DNA of 64,000 bases from Notolepis coatsorum (GCA_963971535.1 OZ020593.1:33783977-33847976); one strand, 5' to 3'. Positions 42,169 through 54,088 are shown, counted from the first letter of the stretch. Numbers and translations are program-made. The notes: generated from the sequence alone by a model not told the origin.

Positions 42169-44677
42169 ATGGCCAGCGGCGGACACTCTCCAAACGGCTC
42201 TCCCCCATTAGAGCGCCCTAGTCGCCAGCGTCAGCCCCCTCCCCACTTGGAGAACTACGCTGTAGATTTACCTCCTAGCTTATCTAAAAGGACGTTAAGC
42301 AAGGATAAAATTAGTAGCTTAAGTATGCCCAACCTTATCGACTTGTCAACCCCACCGGTAGAGACCCAAGCTAGTTTAAGTGAAACTGACTTAGCTCACG
42401 GGGGGGGGACAAGCGGGACATGACTTGACTATGCCCATAGAACACTGCGCCCCCAAGGTGGACCTCGGAGCGCATGAACCCATAGAAGATAAAGACCGCG
42501 CCCCCGAGATGGACCTCGGAGCGCAAGAAGGTACAGAACGCGCTCCCGAGATGGACCTCGGAGCGCAAGAGGATAAAGAATGCGCCCCCGAGATGGACCT
42601 CGGAGCGCACCAGAGAAAAGAGCACCGCGCCCCCGAGATGGACCTCGGAGCGCGGGAGAAGACAAAGTACAGCGCCCCCGAGATAGACCTTGGAGCGCGT
42701 AAGGAGACGAGGTCACCGCCAAGCCCTGCCAACTCCAAATCACCATCATCAGCGTCATCCCCAAGCGAGGCCGACCAGAGGCTAGCGCAAGTCTTGATCG
42801 CCACGCTAACCGCTTCAGCAGAAAGAGATCGCCTCCAGGGTGAGCATGACCGCCTCCAGGCGCAACAAGAAAGTGAGCGTGAACATTCCAGAGTGGAAGA
42901 GAGACGTCTCCAGACGCAACAAGAGGGTGAGCGTGCACGTCTCCAGACGCAACGAGAGAGTGAGCGCGAACATCTCAGACTGGAAGAGAGACGCCTCCAG
43001 GCTGAAGAAACCATGGAGCGAGACCGCGCCAATGCACAGCGTGACGCAGCCAATGCGCAGCGCGATGCACAGCGCGACGCAGCCAATGCACAGCGCGAGG
43101 CGGAGCAAGACCGCCTACAAGCACAAATGATGGAGCAAGCGCTCCAGAGAGTGACACCCCACTCTTCCACCCGGAGCTCCCGGAGATCATCACGACACGG
43201 GTCGAGGGCACCTTCCCCTCCCCGACAAAGCTACACGGGACCCAGCCTACGGGAAGAACCTGCTTACGTTGCATAGCAGCTAACCGAGCGACTACAAAGC
43301 CTAGACCAGGACGAGGGAGGACAGAAAGCCCACCCGCACGAACCCATCTCAGACCAGGAGGAACAGTGCAGCCCCGGTCTCAGTCCCGACGCGCGGCGTT
43401 ATGAACCCCCAACCCGTCCCAGTGGGGAGTTCGAGCCCCAGACGGCACCAAGGAATAGTGCCTGGGGGCCCAGCCTCTGGTTCCCGCCCAGCACAAACCA
43501 ACGACCCCACGTAAGGGGAGACTCGCCAAGGAGGCCTCTCCCCCCACGTGCGTCCGTGTCACAGCCATCCATGGCATCCTACATTGGGACACCCACATTC
43601 CCAGACTTCACAAGAGAAGACCGAGCGCAGTATACCGAGCTGCGTATGTGCCTAGAGACAATTATGTCCGGAGTACAGGACGAGTCCTACAAGTATGCCA
43701 TCCTCCTTAAGCACCTCAAGGTAACTAGAGCGCACAACATAGCGCTGGCATACTCCAATTCACAGACTCCCTATTCCGATGCCCTGGTGGCCCTCGACGC
43801 ACGTTACGGACGCACATGGGACTATGTCATTCAAGAGATACGTGAGATTGAACGTCTCCCCCCGGCTAGAGACAACCGAGCCCTGGACGACCTATCCGTC
43901 AAAGTACAGTCCCTAGTAGGGATGCTCGGGTCCCAACGAGAGAAGGGGATGTACGAGTTGTACGCCAACTCCAACGTGGAGCGCATATTGGAGAAGCTCC
44001 CCCCATTCCGCCAAGAACGTTTTCGGCAGCAAAGAAACTACCGTGACCCGAATGGCCCAGAACAGTCACTCCTGGACCTTGCTGACTTCCTAGCCAGGGA
44101 GGTTAGCAGCCTAAGAATAGACACCTTCGCATGGGGTGGCTCGAACATTAAAGAGGGACCGAGAAGGTTTAAAGACCAAAGCAGGCCCATCACCGTGATG
44201 CACCAAGCCGAGGCGGGGACACGGCAGACGAGTCACAACCCCCACGCCAAGGAGAAATGGAAGATTGTCTGTCAATACTGCGACAGTGAACACTGGCTGT
44301 CACAGTGCGACGCATTCAAGAAACTGACTACAGCCGAAGTAAGTCAGTGGATTAAAGATAACCGCCGCTGCTTCCGCTGCGCGCGCGGCCACATGGCAGC
44401 AGAATGCCGCCTTAAGAAGAAGTGTGGCAAGTGTGACGGCGCCCACCTCGAAGCACTGCACGAGAGCAACAAGCGCCCACCAGAAGACCAAAGTAGGCCC
44501 ATCACAGTGATGTACCAGGCCGAGTCGGTGTCACAACAGAAGAGTCACAACCCCCCCGCCAAAGAGGAATGGAATATTTACCCCCCACCACAGAAGATCC
44601 ATTGGCCCCCCCCCCCTGGTGTACTTACTGCCGCAGCGGACACTCCAAGTCACGGTGCGACGCATACAAGAAACTGA
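42169..44677 (+). pseudogene. BEL gag with internal tandem repeats and zinc knuckles
   Basis: Three frames (42169-42423, 42425-43276, 43556-44677) form one Gag. The first two differ by one base at a G9 run (42400-42408). The second and third share a frame interrupted by a single TAG at 43274-43276, with open sequence on both sides. The N-terminal part holds about six copies of a 14-17-residue unit with core APEMDLGA (42,445-42,700), then a long Glu/Arg/Gln coiled coil (RDRLQAQQESERE type). The third part is the BEL Gag core (FPDFTREDRAQYTEL, LPPARDNRALDDL) followed by CX2C-type knuckles: CQYCDSEHWLSQC, CFRCARGHMAAEC and CGKCDGAH. Gag packages element RNA. The C-terminus passes into pol through another homopolymer, C13 at about 44,608-44,620. 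Confidence 0.85.
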
Positions 44678-45102
44678 CCCCCGCCGAAATGGATCAGTGG
44701 GGTAAGGCTAACACACAGGACGCCGCTTACTGCGAAACACTGCGCGAGGCCCACAGGCAAAGATTAGCTCTACAAAGCAACTCGGGAACAGAAGTGCTCC
44801 ACATCGACCCCGCGAATAGTGGGAGCTCCAGAGTGCTCCTCAAGGTAGTACGAGTACTCCTCAGCCACGGGGACAAGGTACTCGACACCTACGCCGTCCT
44901 CGACGACGTGTCGGAGAAGACACTCCTCCTCGCCTCCGCCGCGACCCAGTTGGACCTGCGGGGCCCAGAGGAGACGATGACCCTCCGTACCATTAGTCGA
45001 GACTTAAAGACAATCAAAGGTGAAAACGTCTCGTTCACCATTGCAACGATCGACCAGCCTGAGAAGCGGTACAGCATCAACAAGGCGCTCATGAGCTACG
45101 AC
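44621..45102 (+). pseudogene. BEL pol: extra knuckle and protease region, cut by hAT insertion
   Basis: After the C13 tract the frame continues with another knuckle (CTYCRSGHSKSRC) and an aspartic-protease-like segment, LDTYAVLDDVSEKTLLLA. In other fish BEL elements this position reads Asp-Asp-Gly-Ser or Asp-Ser-Gly, so the valine here (GTG, one change from GGG) probably inactivates the protease. The frame is then cut at 45102 by the hAT element. Confidence 0.75.
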
Positions 45103-46107
45103 CAGGGTTTCCGTTAGAATTTTTTTTTGCAGGTCTGAGTGTCCGGTAGATTTCAATCTACCAGACAAATGGGATAAATTCCGGTCAGAGTTTATTGAGC
45201 TTAAAAACAATTGATATGCCTATATAAAGAATGACATCATCAAGGCATTTATAATATTTTAACTTAAAACTAGGCTACTTTTGCGTATATACAGTCATTA
45301 ATATATTCCAAATAAAATAAGTCCCTCGAGACTTCGTGCTGCTGCCGACTTGAGGTGTCGGTGGGCAGTCTGCCCGACCTTAATAAACAGCAGTCTGTTA
45401 TAATCACATTTTTATGAGCTAACGAATTCCGTTATATTGGACATTTATATTAATTATATCAAGCGAAGAACTGAACATTATCGTGGGTTTGCGTGATTTA
45501 TATCTCCACCTCCCAACGACTTGGTGCTGGTCATAATGTCCGGTGAAAATAATTCCCTCTAAACACAATTTGATTATTTGAATTGTATTAAAATAGGCTA
45601 AAATTAAATAGCCTATGCGATGAACAAAACAATCATTTGTTTCATCGTTGCTTCACCAAGCAGCCGGTCTAATAATGACATTCTGTTGTCAGCGCGAGCT
45701 GGCTGCTGATATATTTACGTGAAGCATGGAGCAGCAGTGTTTTTAGGTCCGGTCTGGAAACCGCTCAGCAGCGCCCCCACCCAACAGCTGAATTGCCAAT
45801 GGCTGAATTGGAGTACTGCACCCTGCCGGCCGGCAGATGGATGCTTCTCGCAAATATATCAGCAGCCAGCTCGCGCTGACAAGACAATGTCATTATTAGA
45901 CCGGCTGCTTAATGATTGTTTGTTTCGTTCATCGCATAGGCTATTTAATTTTAGCCTATTTTAATACAATTCAAATAATCTAATTGTGTTTAGAGGGAAT
46001 TATTTTCACCGGACATTATGACCGGAGAGATTAAATATGTCGGACTTCAACAGATTTTGCCGGTCAAAAACCGGTAATTACCGGCTAACGGAAACGCTGG
46101 CTACGAC
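45095..46107. mobile_element. non-autonomous hAT element inside BEL
   Basis: A 997-bp insert (45103-46099) begins CAGGGTTTCCGTTAG and ends CTAACGGAAACGCTG, flanked by the 8-bp duplication GCTACGAC (45095-45102, 46100-46107). The ends and duplication size fit hAT. There is no transposase. Its interior is a giant palindrome. Confidence 0.88.
45529..46023. repeat. giant inverted repeat (arms ~180-200 bp)
   Basis: Arms at 45529-45727 and 45841-46023 are near-perfect reverse complements, for example CAGCGCGAGCTGGCTGCTGA against TCAGCAGCCAGCTCGCGCTG. The main difference is a stretch of about 20 bp (TTTCATCGTTGCTTCACC region) present only in the left arm. The spacer is about 113 bp. It could extrude as a cruciform or form a long hairpin RNA. 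Confidence 0.92.
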
Positions 46108-47293
46108 ATAGGTTTGTCACGCTACGATTACCCCATCCCACAGCTGATGAAGAAGTACGACCACCTACGCCTACTGCCCATACCGCTCATCAGCGGAACT
46201 ACACCGACCCTACTCATTGGCTCCGACCACGCGGACCTCATTGTCCCAATCAAGGCGGCCCACATCGGACCCAAAGGATGCCCAGCCGCGGTTAAGACCC
46301 GACTGGGGTGGACGCTCCAGGGCCCCCTCTACGGACCTGCCAGCCAACCAACGTCCACACGCTGCCTTTACACCAAGGTGAGCGAAACAGACAACACTCT
46401 CTTACAGCCCGTTGAGAGGCTATGGACACTAGACGCGCTGCCATTCAAGACCGAACGCAAGATGGTTCGACCCAAAGAGGACAAGTATGCCATCACTCTA
46501 CTAGATCAGAAGACTACGAGAGTCCAGGTCGAAGGAGTGTTCAGATACGCAACCCCACTCTTGAGGCGGGCGAAGATGCCGGTGAGAGAACTGTGGACCA
46601 AGGAGCAGGGCTGGGAAGACGCCATACCCGAGCACCTAGCTACCACATGGAGAGAGTGGGAGGATGAACTTGTCTTACTCCGCGAGGTGGCCATCCCGCG
46701 GAGTCACTTCCCCCCTACCGTGCGACTGGAGAAGTGTCAGACAGACCTGCACGTCTTCAGCGACGCCTCAGAAGTGGCGTACGGATCAGTGGCCGAACTG
46801 TGGGCTCAAGAAGAGGGAGTTCTGAACTCCAAGCCCCTCAGCTACGCTCCAAGCGACGTAGCCGACATAGAACCCATCATCTCCAACCACCTCTTGATGG
46901 GGCGGCCGGACCCGGCCCTTCCTCAGACGGTGTACAGACAGGACGAGATGAACGGACGGAGGATGTGGAGACACAGCCAAGTACTGATCGACCAGTCTTG
47001 GGCCCGCTTCCTCCTACGCTACCTACCCTCCCTTCCAGCCCTCTCAGAAGTGGGTTAAAGACAGGGACAACCTGACAGTGAATACCGTCGTGATGATAAT
47101 AGACCAGTCACTACCCCGAGCTACGTGGCCGGCCGGCCGTGTGAGCAAAGTGATTAACGGTTCCGATGGGAAGGTCAGAGCGGCAGAAGTCATCCTCCAA
47201 GGGCGGACCTACACCAGACCAGTAGCCAAGTTGATAGAGCTGCCGGAGATCCCTGACTCCCCTGACGACGACGATAACCCACTGACCTTATAG
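46108..47293 (+). pseudogene. BEL pol remainder, RT and most integrase deleted
   Basis: Right after the hAT element the BEL frame resumes with LIGSDHADLIVPIKAAHIGP and KTRLGWTLQGP (post-protease linker). It then jumps to the peptidase-A17/Pao block (TWREWEDELVLLREVAIPR, LHVFSDASEVAYG) and again to the C-terminal end of integrase (ISNHLLMGRPDPALPQTVY, SWARFLLRYLPSL), without the reverse transcriptase palm or the integrase catalytic core. A frame change near 47,050 leads into the last domain (TVVMIIDQSLPRATWPAGRV) that ends at 47293. The two internal deletions make the copy dependent on others. Confidence 0.8.
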
Positions 47294-47403
47294 ATTATTT
47301 TCCAACTCCCCATAGCACATTATGAAGAAGTTTACTTGACCTTAATATTAATCTGTGCCCCACATTTATTTACTAATTAGGTGCGGACTAATTAGGAGGC
47401 GGC

Positions 47404-48506
47404 TGTTCTGAAGGTCCAGATTAATCCTGAAAGTCTGCGTTTATTATTTTGTATAACTTGTATATTGTTTATATATATATAAGATATATATCCAACGCCA
47501 TCCGTTTGCACCATAGTATTATTCGCTCGCCTCATTGGGTCCCGCCCTTGACATTGGAGGCGCCACTAGACGAGCCCCCCAGACAGAGTTCAAAGACATG
47601 TCCGGGCAAGTTCAGACATGCCCATAGCAGGCGCATTGATTCTGGACAGGTAAATCGGCTGCGCCCTAGAAATCAGTCTGAGTATATATATTGTAGATGG
47701 CGCAAGCAGCCGGCAGAGTGAGTGAACAGTGGAAGTAACGAGTCGGCAGTATCAGAACAGGAGAAGCAGCAGAGCGAGATCGTAATACGTTCGGTACAGT
47801 TGTACACAGACCTACCAGCGGTGTATCGTTACGGATAGCTAGTAGCTACTTAGATACGACCATAATATTGTAGAGCCATTATTGGCGCAGTATAGTGACT
47901 TGTGTAAGCGAAGTAATGTGGAGAAACGTATAGTTAAAACCATCTGCGTTTGGATCTAACTACTCCCTGAAGACCGTCCTCGGGCTAGCTTCCAGTACAA
48001 ACGAAGCTAGCTAGCTACCATCTATGCCATCGGGCTTTGGATTAAGAGCTATTAACCCTGCCATCGGGCACTAGGATTACAAGGACCGGTTCCGTACGAG
48101 ACCCCTTTTCTTCAGTGACCACAGGATTATCCGACCATTCTTCAATTCCTCCGGAGCTTACAACTCCAGAGGGAAATCATCGTCTCCAGCTACCCCCTTG
48201 CTTTGCCCCGTATCACCTCTTCTCACTCCCTGCAGAGCTCCGGTCGAGTATTCTTAACCTAGGAAATATTCATTCCCACTGACTTTGATACTCACATTCT
48301 ACTATTAAAAGAGCAACGTGATAATTCAGTTGTATATTGATATGACGATTAAAATACTGTAAACTTGGTATCCTTGTCCCCGTGCTGTCAATTGAGTGTC
48401 TGCCATATTTATCTAACTGTACTGTCTGGCTCGTAATATTCTTTAGTAGTGGTTTAATCTAAACAATATTTTAATACAGTCCGGGTTGTGTAGCCCCTCA
48501 GCTACA
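47404..48506 (+). repeat. BEL 3' LTR (1,103 bp)
   Basis: Nearly identical to the 5' LTR. Visible differences include an extra TA pair in the TATATA run, a 5-bp insertion (GAACA) near 47,757 and a short deletion near 48,292. Confidence 0.95.
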
Positions 48507-48960
48507 GCTTTATATACAAATAGATGCCATGCAAATCACATCTCTCTGCCAGAGAGGACCACCCAACCTTATTGTACAGGATATAATGGTGAGTACTATA
48601 ACTATCACTGGTGATAAATATGAGGCATGAGAGATGTAGACAATCCAAGGGCTGGAAGCAGTAGCATGTCTATAAATCACATCTCCATAACATATTCTAT
48701 AAGACAAATGGAAATAAACTGCTTCGGAAATAAACTGCTTCAACTACCCTCTTTCTGCTAATTACTGGGAAGATGGTTCTGTTCCTGTACAAGAAGTACA
48801 TTTTTGTAGCAGTTTACTAGCAATATTGTATATGGTATTTAAATGTAAATTTCTCATCAAGGCAGATGCCAAAATATTTGTATTCTGTAACTCTCTCGAT
48901 GTCCCATTCACAGTCGATACATGCCATTTATTGTAAATAATATCTCTAGAGAACATCATG
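48507..48960 (-). pseudogene. LINE ORF, proximal half split by BEL
   Basis: Minus-strand frames hold a LINE reverse transcriptase thumb: IERVTEYKYFGICLDEKFTF, LYRNRTIFPVISRKRVVEA, then YGDVIYRHATAS and HLFVYKA up to the BEL insertion. Several frameshifts and two adjacent stops are present. The frame picks up at 41,012 with IVGDCYITSLLDG, so BEL inserted in the codon region of YKAIVGD. The family is Jockey/I-group; the exact clade is not settled. Confidence 0.75.
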
Positions 48961-50013
48961 AATTTAGTTGTATTTGCATTTGTATTTGGAACACACCAAA
49001 TGTTACTTTTGACAATAAGCTAATGGTCCATATCCACTTCTAGTCATTGTGAAAACTAGCGAATTTCCCAAAAAGTTGGTGTGTTCCTTTAATAATAATA
49101 ATAATAAATCATATTTCTAGAACTCAAAGTCGCTTTACACTAAGGGCGTGGTAGTGGGATAAAAAACAGACACACATAACACAAACACACAAGGATGGAT
49201 GGGGGCGATAAGAGAATGCAGTAGAGAAGAGATGGGACTTGAGGGGATATTGAAAAAACACAAAGAATGGATTGCGCTGTGCTAATAGCACCCTTAACTG
49301 CGCACGATTAGCACATGCTATGTGCTCCGTCTTTGTGAGCCCTTCACTAAAGATATTGCGCGGATGAGATACTAGTGCAAACACACCCATAGATGTGGAA
49401 TTTGCTCCCGATTTGCTCCTGATTTGCTCCAGATTTGCTCCTGATTTGCTCCAGATTGGCTCCTGATTTGCTCCTGATTTGCTCCAGCGCAATTGGGTCG
49501 CAGATAAGTTTCCACGTGGCAGAGCTGTTGGCAGATATCAGGAAAGAGAAGAAATGTACTCGAAATGAGACATAGACATACGAGTATTTTTCACCATTTG
49601 TATTTCGTTTATTTCGTAATGTATAGAGCTTGCTTAATTTGTATTTTCATGACACATTGATCCTTTCATTGTTATCTTTCGTCATTGCATTTGTATGTAA
49701 TATGTAAATTATTTTGAGCAGACCTGTCCATAGTGCTGAATCTTTAGACCGAAGTTAAGCACTGTGCCAGTGAAAAATATTTTCTAATTTAGGCATATTT
49801 TGAGTGAGAAATGCAGTTGATATTTAATCTTTAGTTAAGAGAATAGAACCTGCATTATCCTCCACAATAAACTTTTTCATTGACAGTGTTTCAATCGTCT
49901 TCTCCTCATGGACCTGACGAAACTTTATAAATTAAACGTTTATTCTGGAGCATATGAGTGTGCAGGTTCTATTCTCTTTATTGTGATTATAACCTAACCC
50001 AGCACCCAAAGGA
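48961..50013. other. unassigned sequence with small repeats
   Basis: Contains the TTTCCCAAAAAGTTGGTG terminus-like motif (about 49,061) shared with 36.87 kb, and an (AAT)n run at 49,093-49,110. An 18-bp inverted repeat AAGAGAATAGAACCTGCA (near 49,837) has its complement near 49,964. No gene is found. Confidence 0.45.
49403..49488 (+). repeat. 12-bp minisatellite (GATTTGCTCCTG)
   Basis: About seven copies of GATTTGCTCCWG-type units, alternating TGATTTGCTCC and AGATTTGCTCC. Confidence 0.9.
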
Positions 50014-50099
50014 GTGATGTGCGTAGGTTATTTTTCTTACTTTTCATTTAATATTTTGTAGTAGGCCTATTTGTATTTTTAAGACAACTTTATGTTGCA

Positions 50100-50770
50100 G
50101 AGACAACAAAGCATATAATGTGAAATAATGTGTGACTATGTTTTGCCTGACATGTCTACCCTCATACATGTCAAAATACAACACCAGAGGGATCTCCACA
50201 AATCATGTTAAACCCAGATTAGGCTCAAACAAGGGACTAAACACGTTTCGCAATTATGCCACATCAATGTGGAACGCCCTACCCACAGCTGTAAAGGAAT
50301 GTGAATCACTACCCACCTTCAAAACCACTCTCAAAGAGCACCTACGGGAGACTGCAATTCGACACTGGCCCCTGAAAAATGTCCAAACCCAACCCCCTCC
50401 AATGTACAGTTTCCCCACCCTGCCTACCCAACCCCCCCCCCCCCTCACCCACCCAACCACCTACAATGTACAGTTTCCCCCCCACCCCACCTACCCAACC
50501 TCCTCCAATGTACAGTTTCTTCCCCCTCAATATACTCTCTTTTTAGTTATAAACAGTACTGTATATTTGTAGATCTGGTATGTCATAAATGTCTAGATGT
50601 AACACTGTCCATCTGTATGTCATGTATGTCATATATGTTATGATGCATTGAAAATGGGGGACCCTGATGTAAACAAGACGAAAGTATTTCTCTGGTCTGC
50701 ATCCCCTTAACAATTGTGTGTATTGAGCTGTACTGTATTGTACCCATTCTGCAATCTGTTAATAAAAATC
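50100..50770 (+). pseudogene. LINE coding end and 3' UTR
   Basis: The frame 50132-50572 contains SKYNTRGISTNHVKPRLGSN, FRNYATSMWNALPTAVKECE and LKEHLRETAIRH, the C-terminal tail of a Jockey/CR1-group fish LINE. It then drifts into a C-rich minisatellite (CCAATGTACAGTTTCC, about 50,397-50,520). The 3' UTR (50,640-50,770) matches the fragment at 20.2-20.47 kb and ends in AATAAAAATCAAT beside the Harbinger stop codon. Confidence 0.75.
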
Positions 50771-51829
50771 AATCTGCTCGCACATGGTGGGCAGGTGGGC
50801 AGGTGGCTCCTGGTCGGAGTCTTCATTTCCGTGCTCCTCAGGATGCAGATCCACATCCATGGGCAGACCGGCTCTCATGGCAATGTTGTGTAGGACGCAA
50901 TTACACACTACAATGATCTGGCATACTTTGGGGGGACTATATAGCATTTCCCCACCGCTACGATCCAGGCATCTAAACCGGCTTTTTAAGATGGCAAATG
51001 TGCGCTCGATCTCACCGTGCATACCGATGTGTATGCCGCCTCTCCAACGTTGGCAGGATTACGCACAGGAGTCATAAGCCATGGCTGGAGTTGGTAGCCG
51101 CCATCACATATACAAAAGCACATACTTTTCCCCCATACATTTGCAATGAATATTACAGCACAAACTTTTTCTCAAAACTACTTTCTTACCCAGTAACCAG
51201 GGATTGTCATCCATGTTTTGCATCATTCCGTATAGACTGCTGTTCCTAAAAATGTAGCTGTCGTGCACAGACCCAGGGAACTTGGCAACCACATTTGTTA
51301 TTATATTACTGGCGTTGCACACTACCTGGGTGTTGATTGAATACATTTGTTTCCTATTTCTAAAAACATGTTCATTTTCGCTTGGTGGTACAATTGGAAT
51401 GCGAGTGCAGTCAATTGCGCCCACAACATTGGAGAAGCCGACAACATTAAATAACTCCTGCTTTGTCTCCTCAATTTCATGTCTGTCTTGGGGAAATGTT
51501 ATGTATCTTGCCACTCTGCCAACAATGGCTGGTACAACATCCCACATAGCCCTGCTGATGGATGGTTGTGATAGTCCAGAGACACCTGCGATAGGTGTCT
51601 GGAAGGAGCCAGACACAAGAACCTGGAGTGTTGACAACAGTTTGACAATGCCAGGCATAGCATGGGATCTCTGGGTGGCTGGCTCAATATCATCCTTGAT
51701 TTCATTGAGTAGATCAAGAATGGCTTGAGCTGGCAACCTGTGTCTCCGGATGATTTCAGTCTCGCTTAAATCAAAAAGTGATATTCTTTCACGAGCAAGC
51801 CGATAATCAGCTTTACAGCGCAAACACAC
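50759..51829 (-). pseudogene. PIF/Harbinger transposase (HARBI1-like), copy A
   Basis: Exon 1 on the minus strand (51829 to 51190) encodes a helix-turn-helix-like N-terminus (RISLFDLSETEIIRRHRLPA) and the first catalytic Asp in GAIDCTRIPI. The second Asp is in KFPGSVHDSYIF. A donor-like G|GTAAG follows at 51189. Exon 2 resumes with DGGYQLQPWLMTPVRNPA and then, one frame off, GEIERTFAILKSRFRCLD with the catalytic Glu; the stop is at 50759. The acceptor has lost its AG and there is a frameshift near 51,025, so the copy is probably inactive. The nominal start is a GTG; the true start is likely further upstream. DDE_Tnp_4 enzymes cut and paste Harbinger elements with 3-bp duplications. Confidence 0.8.
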
Positions 51830-51999
51830 CAGTCGCTCACGAAGGCAGGCAGGCGGGCGGGCGGGCGTACAGGACTTGGTTGGACTTGGTTGGATTCAGA
51901 GGCGTGCACCATTTTCACAGAAATACACTCAATATCTGCATTATTACCACACATATAGATGTTGTTCAAACAGCTAATGTGTCTGTATCTTTCCCAATA

Positions 52000-52999
52000 C
52001 AAATAAACCATATTACTATACTTTTTCAGGAGTACAGTCACACTGATCATCATTCTAAAATGAATTCTAACATTCTAATTAATTATATAATAACTGGTTA
52101 TACATGCAAAATGGACAATAGAACACTGGCACTGGAAATCTTTAAAAAATATTCAAACAGGGACTTACTTCACATTAGACTAGGCATTTACAGCTGTTCC
52201 AATGTAAATGTGCCTTCCTCCGTGCACTTTCGCCCGCTCTGAAGTCGGACTCGGTGTGCCAGGCCATGTGCACGATCTCGCACGGAACCCGCAAGTTCCT
52301 GAGTGCGCGACTGGTGTGTTTGTGCTGTTATACCGCCTTCTGTCTGACCTGGCTGCAGCGTCGAACCATACCTACTCTGCCTTGACCTATTCTGAGTGGT
52401 TTCTCCTGCCCCCCGGGGCATATGGCCCTGAGCCATCGTCCTGTATTGCATCATGTATACATATGCTTGCAGTTGTTCTTAGTTCTATTCATTACTTAAT
52501 TTCACAATTCTCTCATATACTCTGATTCTATTCACATTATATGCTTACTACATGTATCTATTCTATTCACATATATGCTTACTACATGTATCTATTCTAT
52601 TCACATATATGCTTACTACATGTATCTGTTGTTATGCCCGCCCATCACAAACACACAAACTGTCTAACGCCTGTCCCCGTCTCCCTGTCTCCCTGTGAGT
52701 GGATGTCTCGTGGTGATGACCAAAATGGTGGACGTCCCCTGTGGTGATGGCCAAGAGGATACGATCCTCTCTACGTCGCCCCCATACCTCAAATGGATCT
52801 GTCATCAGCTCTATTCTATTTTCAATGTTTCAAAATGTGCTTATGTACTCCAGTTGCAATTGCATGTACATGTTTGTGTTTCATTACACGTTTATGTACA
52901 TATTTACCAACTGTTTCGCCTGTTTTATAGCAACACTACTATCACCGACATCTAAGAAGGGAGATCCCCCCTTGAACAGCCCTTATAAGGTTTCTCCTC
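52000..52999. other. Harbinger flank with 34-bp minisatellite
   Basis: No confident gene. Three copies of a 34-35-bp unit (TATGCTTACTACATGTATCT) lie at 52,540-52,641. The segment from 52,660 on ends with AGGGAGATCCCCCCTTGAAC and AAGGTTTCTCCTCTCC, sequence I associate with a fish LINE 3' region. A Harbinger accessory (Myb-like) gene was looked for but not recognised. Confidence 0.45.
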
Positions 53000-53402
<403 letters not shown>

Positions 53403-53620
53403 GTGCGTAGGTTATTTTTCTTACTTTTCATTTAATATTTTGTAGTAGGCCTATTTGTATTTTTAAGACAACTTTATGTTGCAGAGACAACAAAGCATAT
53501 AATGTGAAATAATGTGTGACTATGTTTTGCCTGACATGTCTACCCTCATACATGTCAAAATACAACACCAGAGGGATCTCCACAAATCATGTTAAACCCA
53601 GATTCGGCTCAAACAAGGGA

Positions 53621-54088
53621 CTAAACACGTTTATTTTCGCTTGGTGGTACAATTGGAATGTGAGTGCAGTCAATTGCGCCCACAACATTGGAGAAGCCGA
53701 CAACGTTAAAGAACTCCTGCTTTGTCTCTTCAATTTCATGTCTGTCTTGGGGAAATGTTATGTATCTTGCCACTCTGCCAACAATGGCTGGTACAACATC
53801 CCACATAGCCCTGCTGATGGATGGTTGTGATAGTCCAGAGGCACCTGCGATAGGTGTCTGGAAGGAGCCAGACACAAGAACCTGGAGTGATGACAACAGT
53901 TTGACAATGCCAGGCATTGCATGGGATCTCTGGGTGGCTGGCTCAATATCATCCTTGATTTCATTGAGTAGATCAAGAATGGCTTGAGCTGGCAACCTGT
54001 GTCTCCGGATGATTTCAGTCTCGCTTAAATCAAAAAGTGATATTCTTTCACGAGCAAGCCGATAATCAGCTTTACAGCGCAAACACAC
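53621..54088 (-). pseudogene. truncated Harbinger transposase, copy B
   Basis: 155 codons nearly identical to exon 1 of copy A, covering the N-terminus and the first catalytic Asp (GAIDCTHIPI). The 1.12-kb deletion removed the second Asp, the Glu and all of exon 2, and fused the remainder to LINE sequence (ACACGTTT|ATTTTCGC). It is non-functional. Confidence 0.85.

Larger units (their letters stand above)
41013..48511 (+). mobile_element. BEL/Pao LTR retrotransposon, internally deleted
   Basis: LTRs at 41018-42115 and 47404-48506 start TGTTCTGAAGG and end CAGCTACA. GCTTT flanks both sides (41013-41017, 48507-48511). The LTRs differ by a handful of substitutions and short indels, so the insertion is fairly young. 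gag, a protease region and the 3' end of pol remain, but reverse transcriptase and most of the integrase are missing and a hAT element has inserted at 45.1 kb. The element lies in the reading frame of a reverse LINE. Confidence 0.9.
50014..52999. repeat. segmental duplication, copy A
   Basis: This stretch is repeated at 53,400-56,094 with very few substitutions. Copy A retains 1.12 kb (about 50,250-51,369) that copy B lacks. Copy B has extra sequence at about 54,121-54,205 and a MULE-like insert at 54,732-55,493. The unit contains a LINE 3' end, a Harbinger gene and about 1 kb of other sequence. Confidence 0.9.

Noticed and set aside
42391-43170. 259-codon antisense frame (Arg/Ser-rich)
   Set aside because: It is the mirror of the BEL Gag repeats and coiled coil, kept open by the codon bias of the sense frame; no independent signal.
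51282-51728. 148-codon plus-strand frame at the Harbinger locus
   Set aside because: Antisense shadow of the conserved Harbinger exon; the minus-strand frame carries the catalytic motifs.
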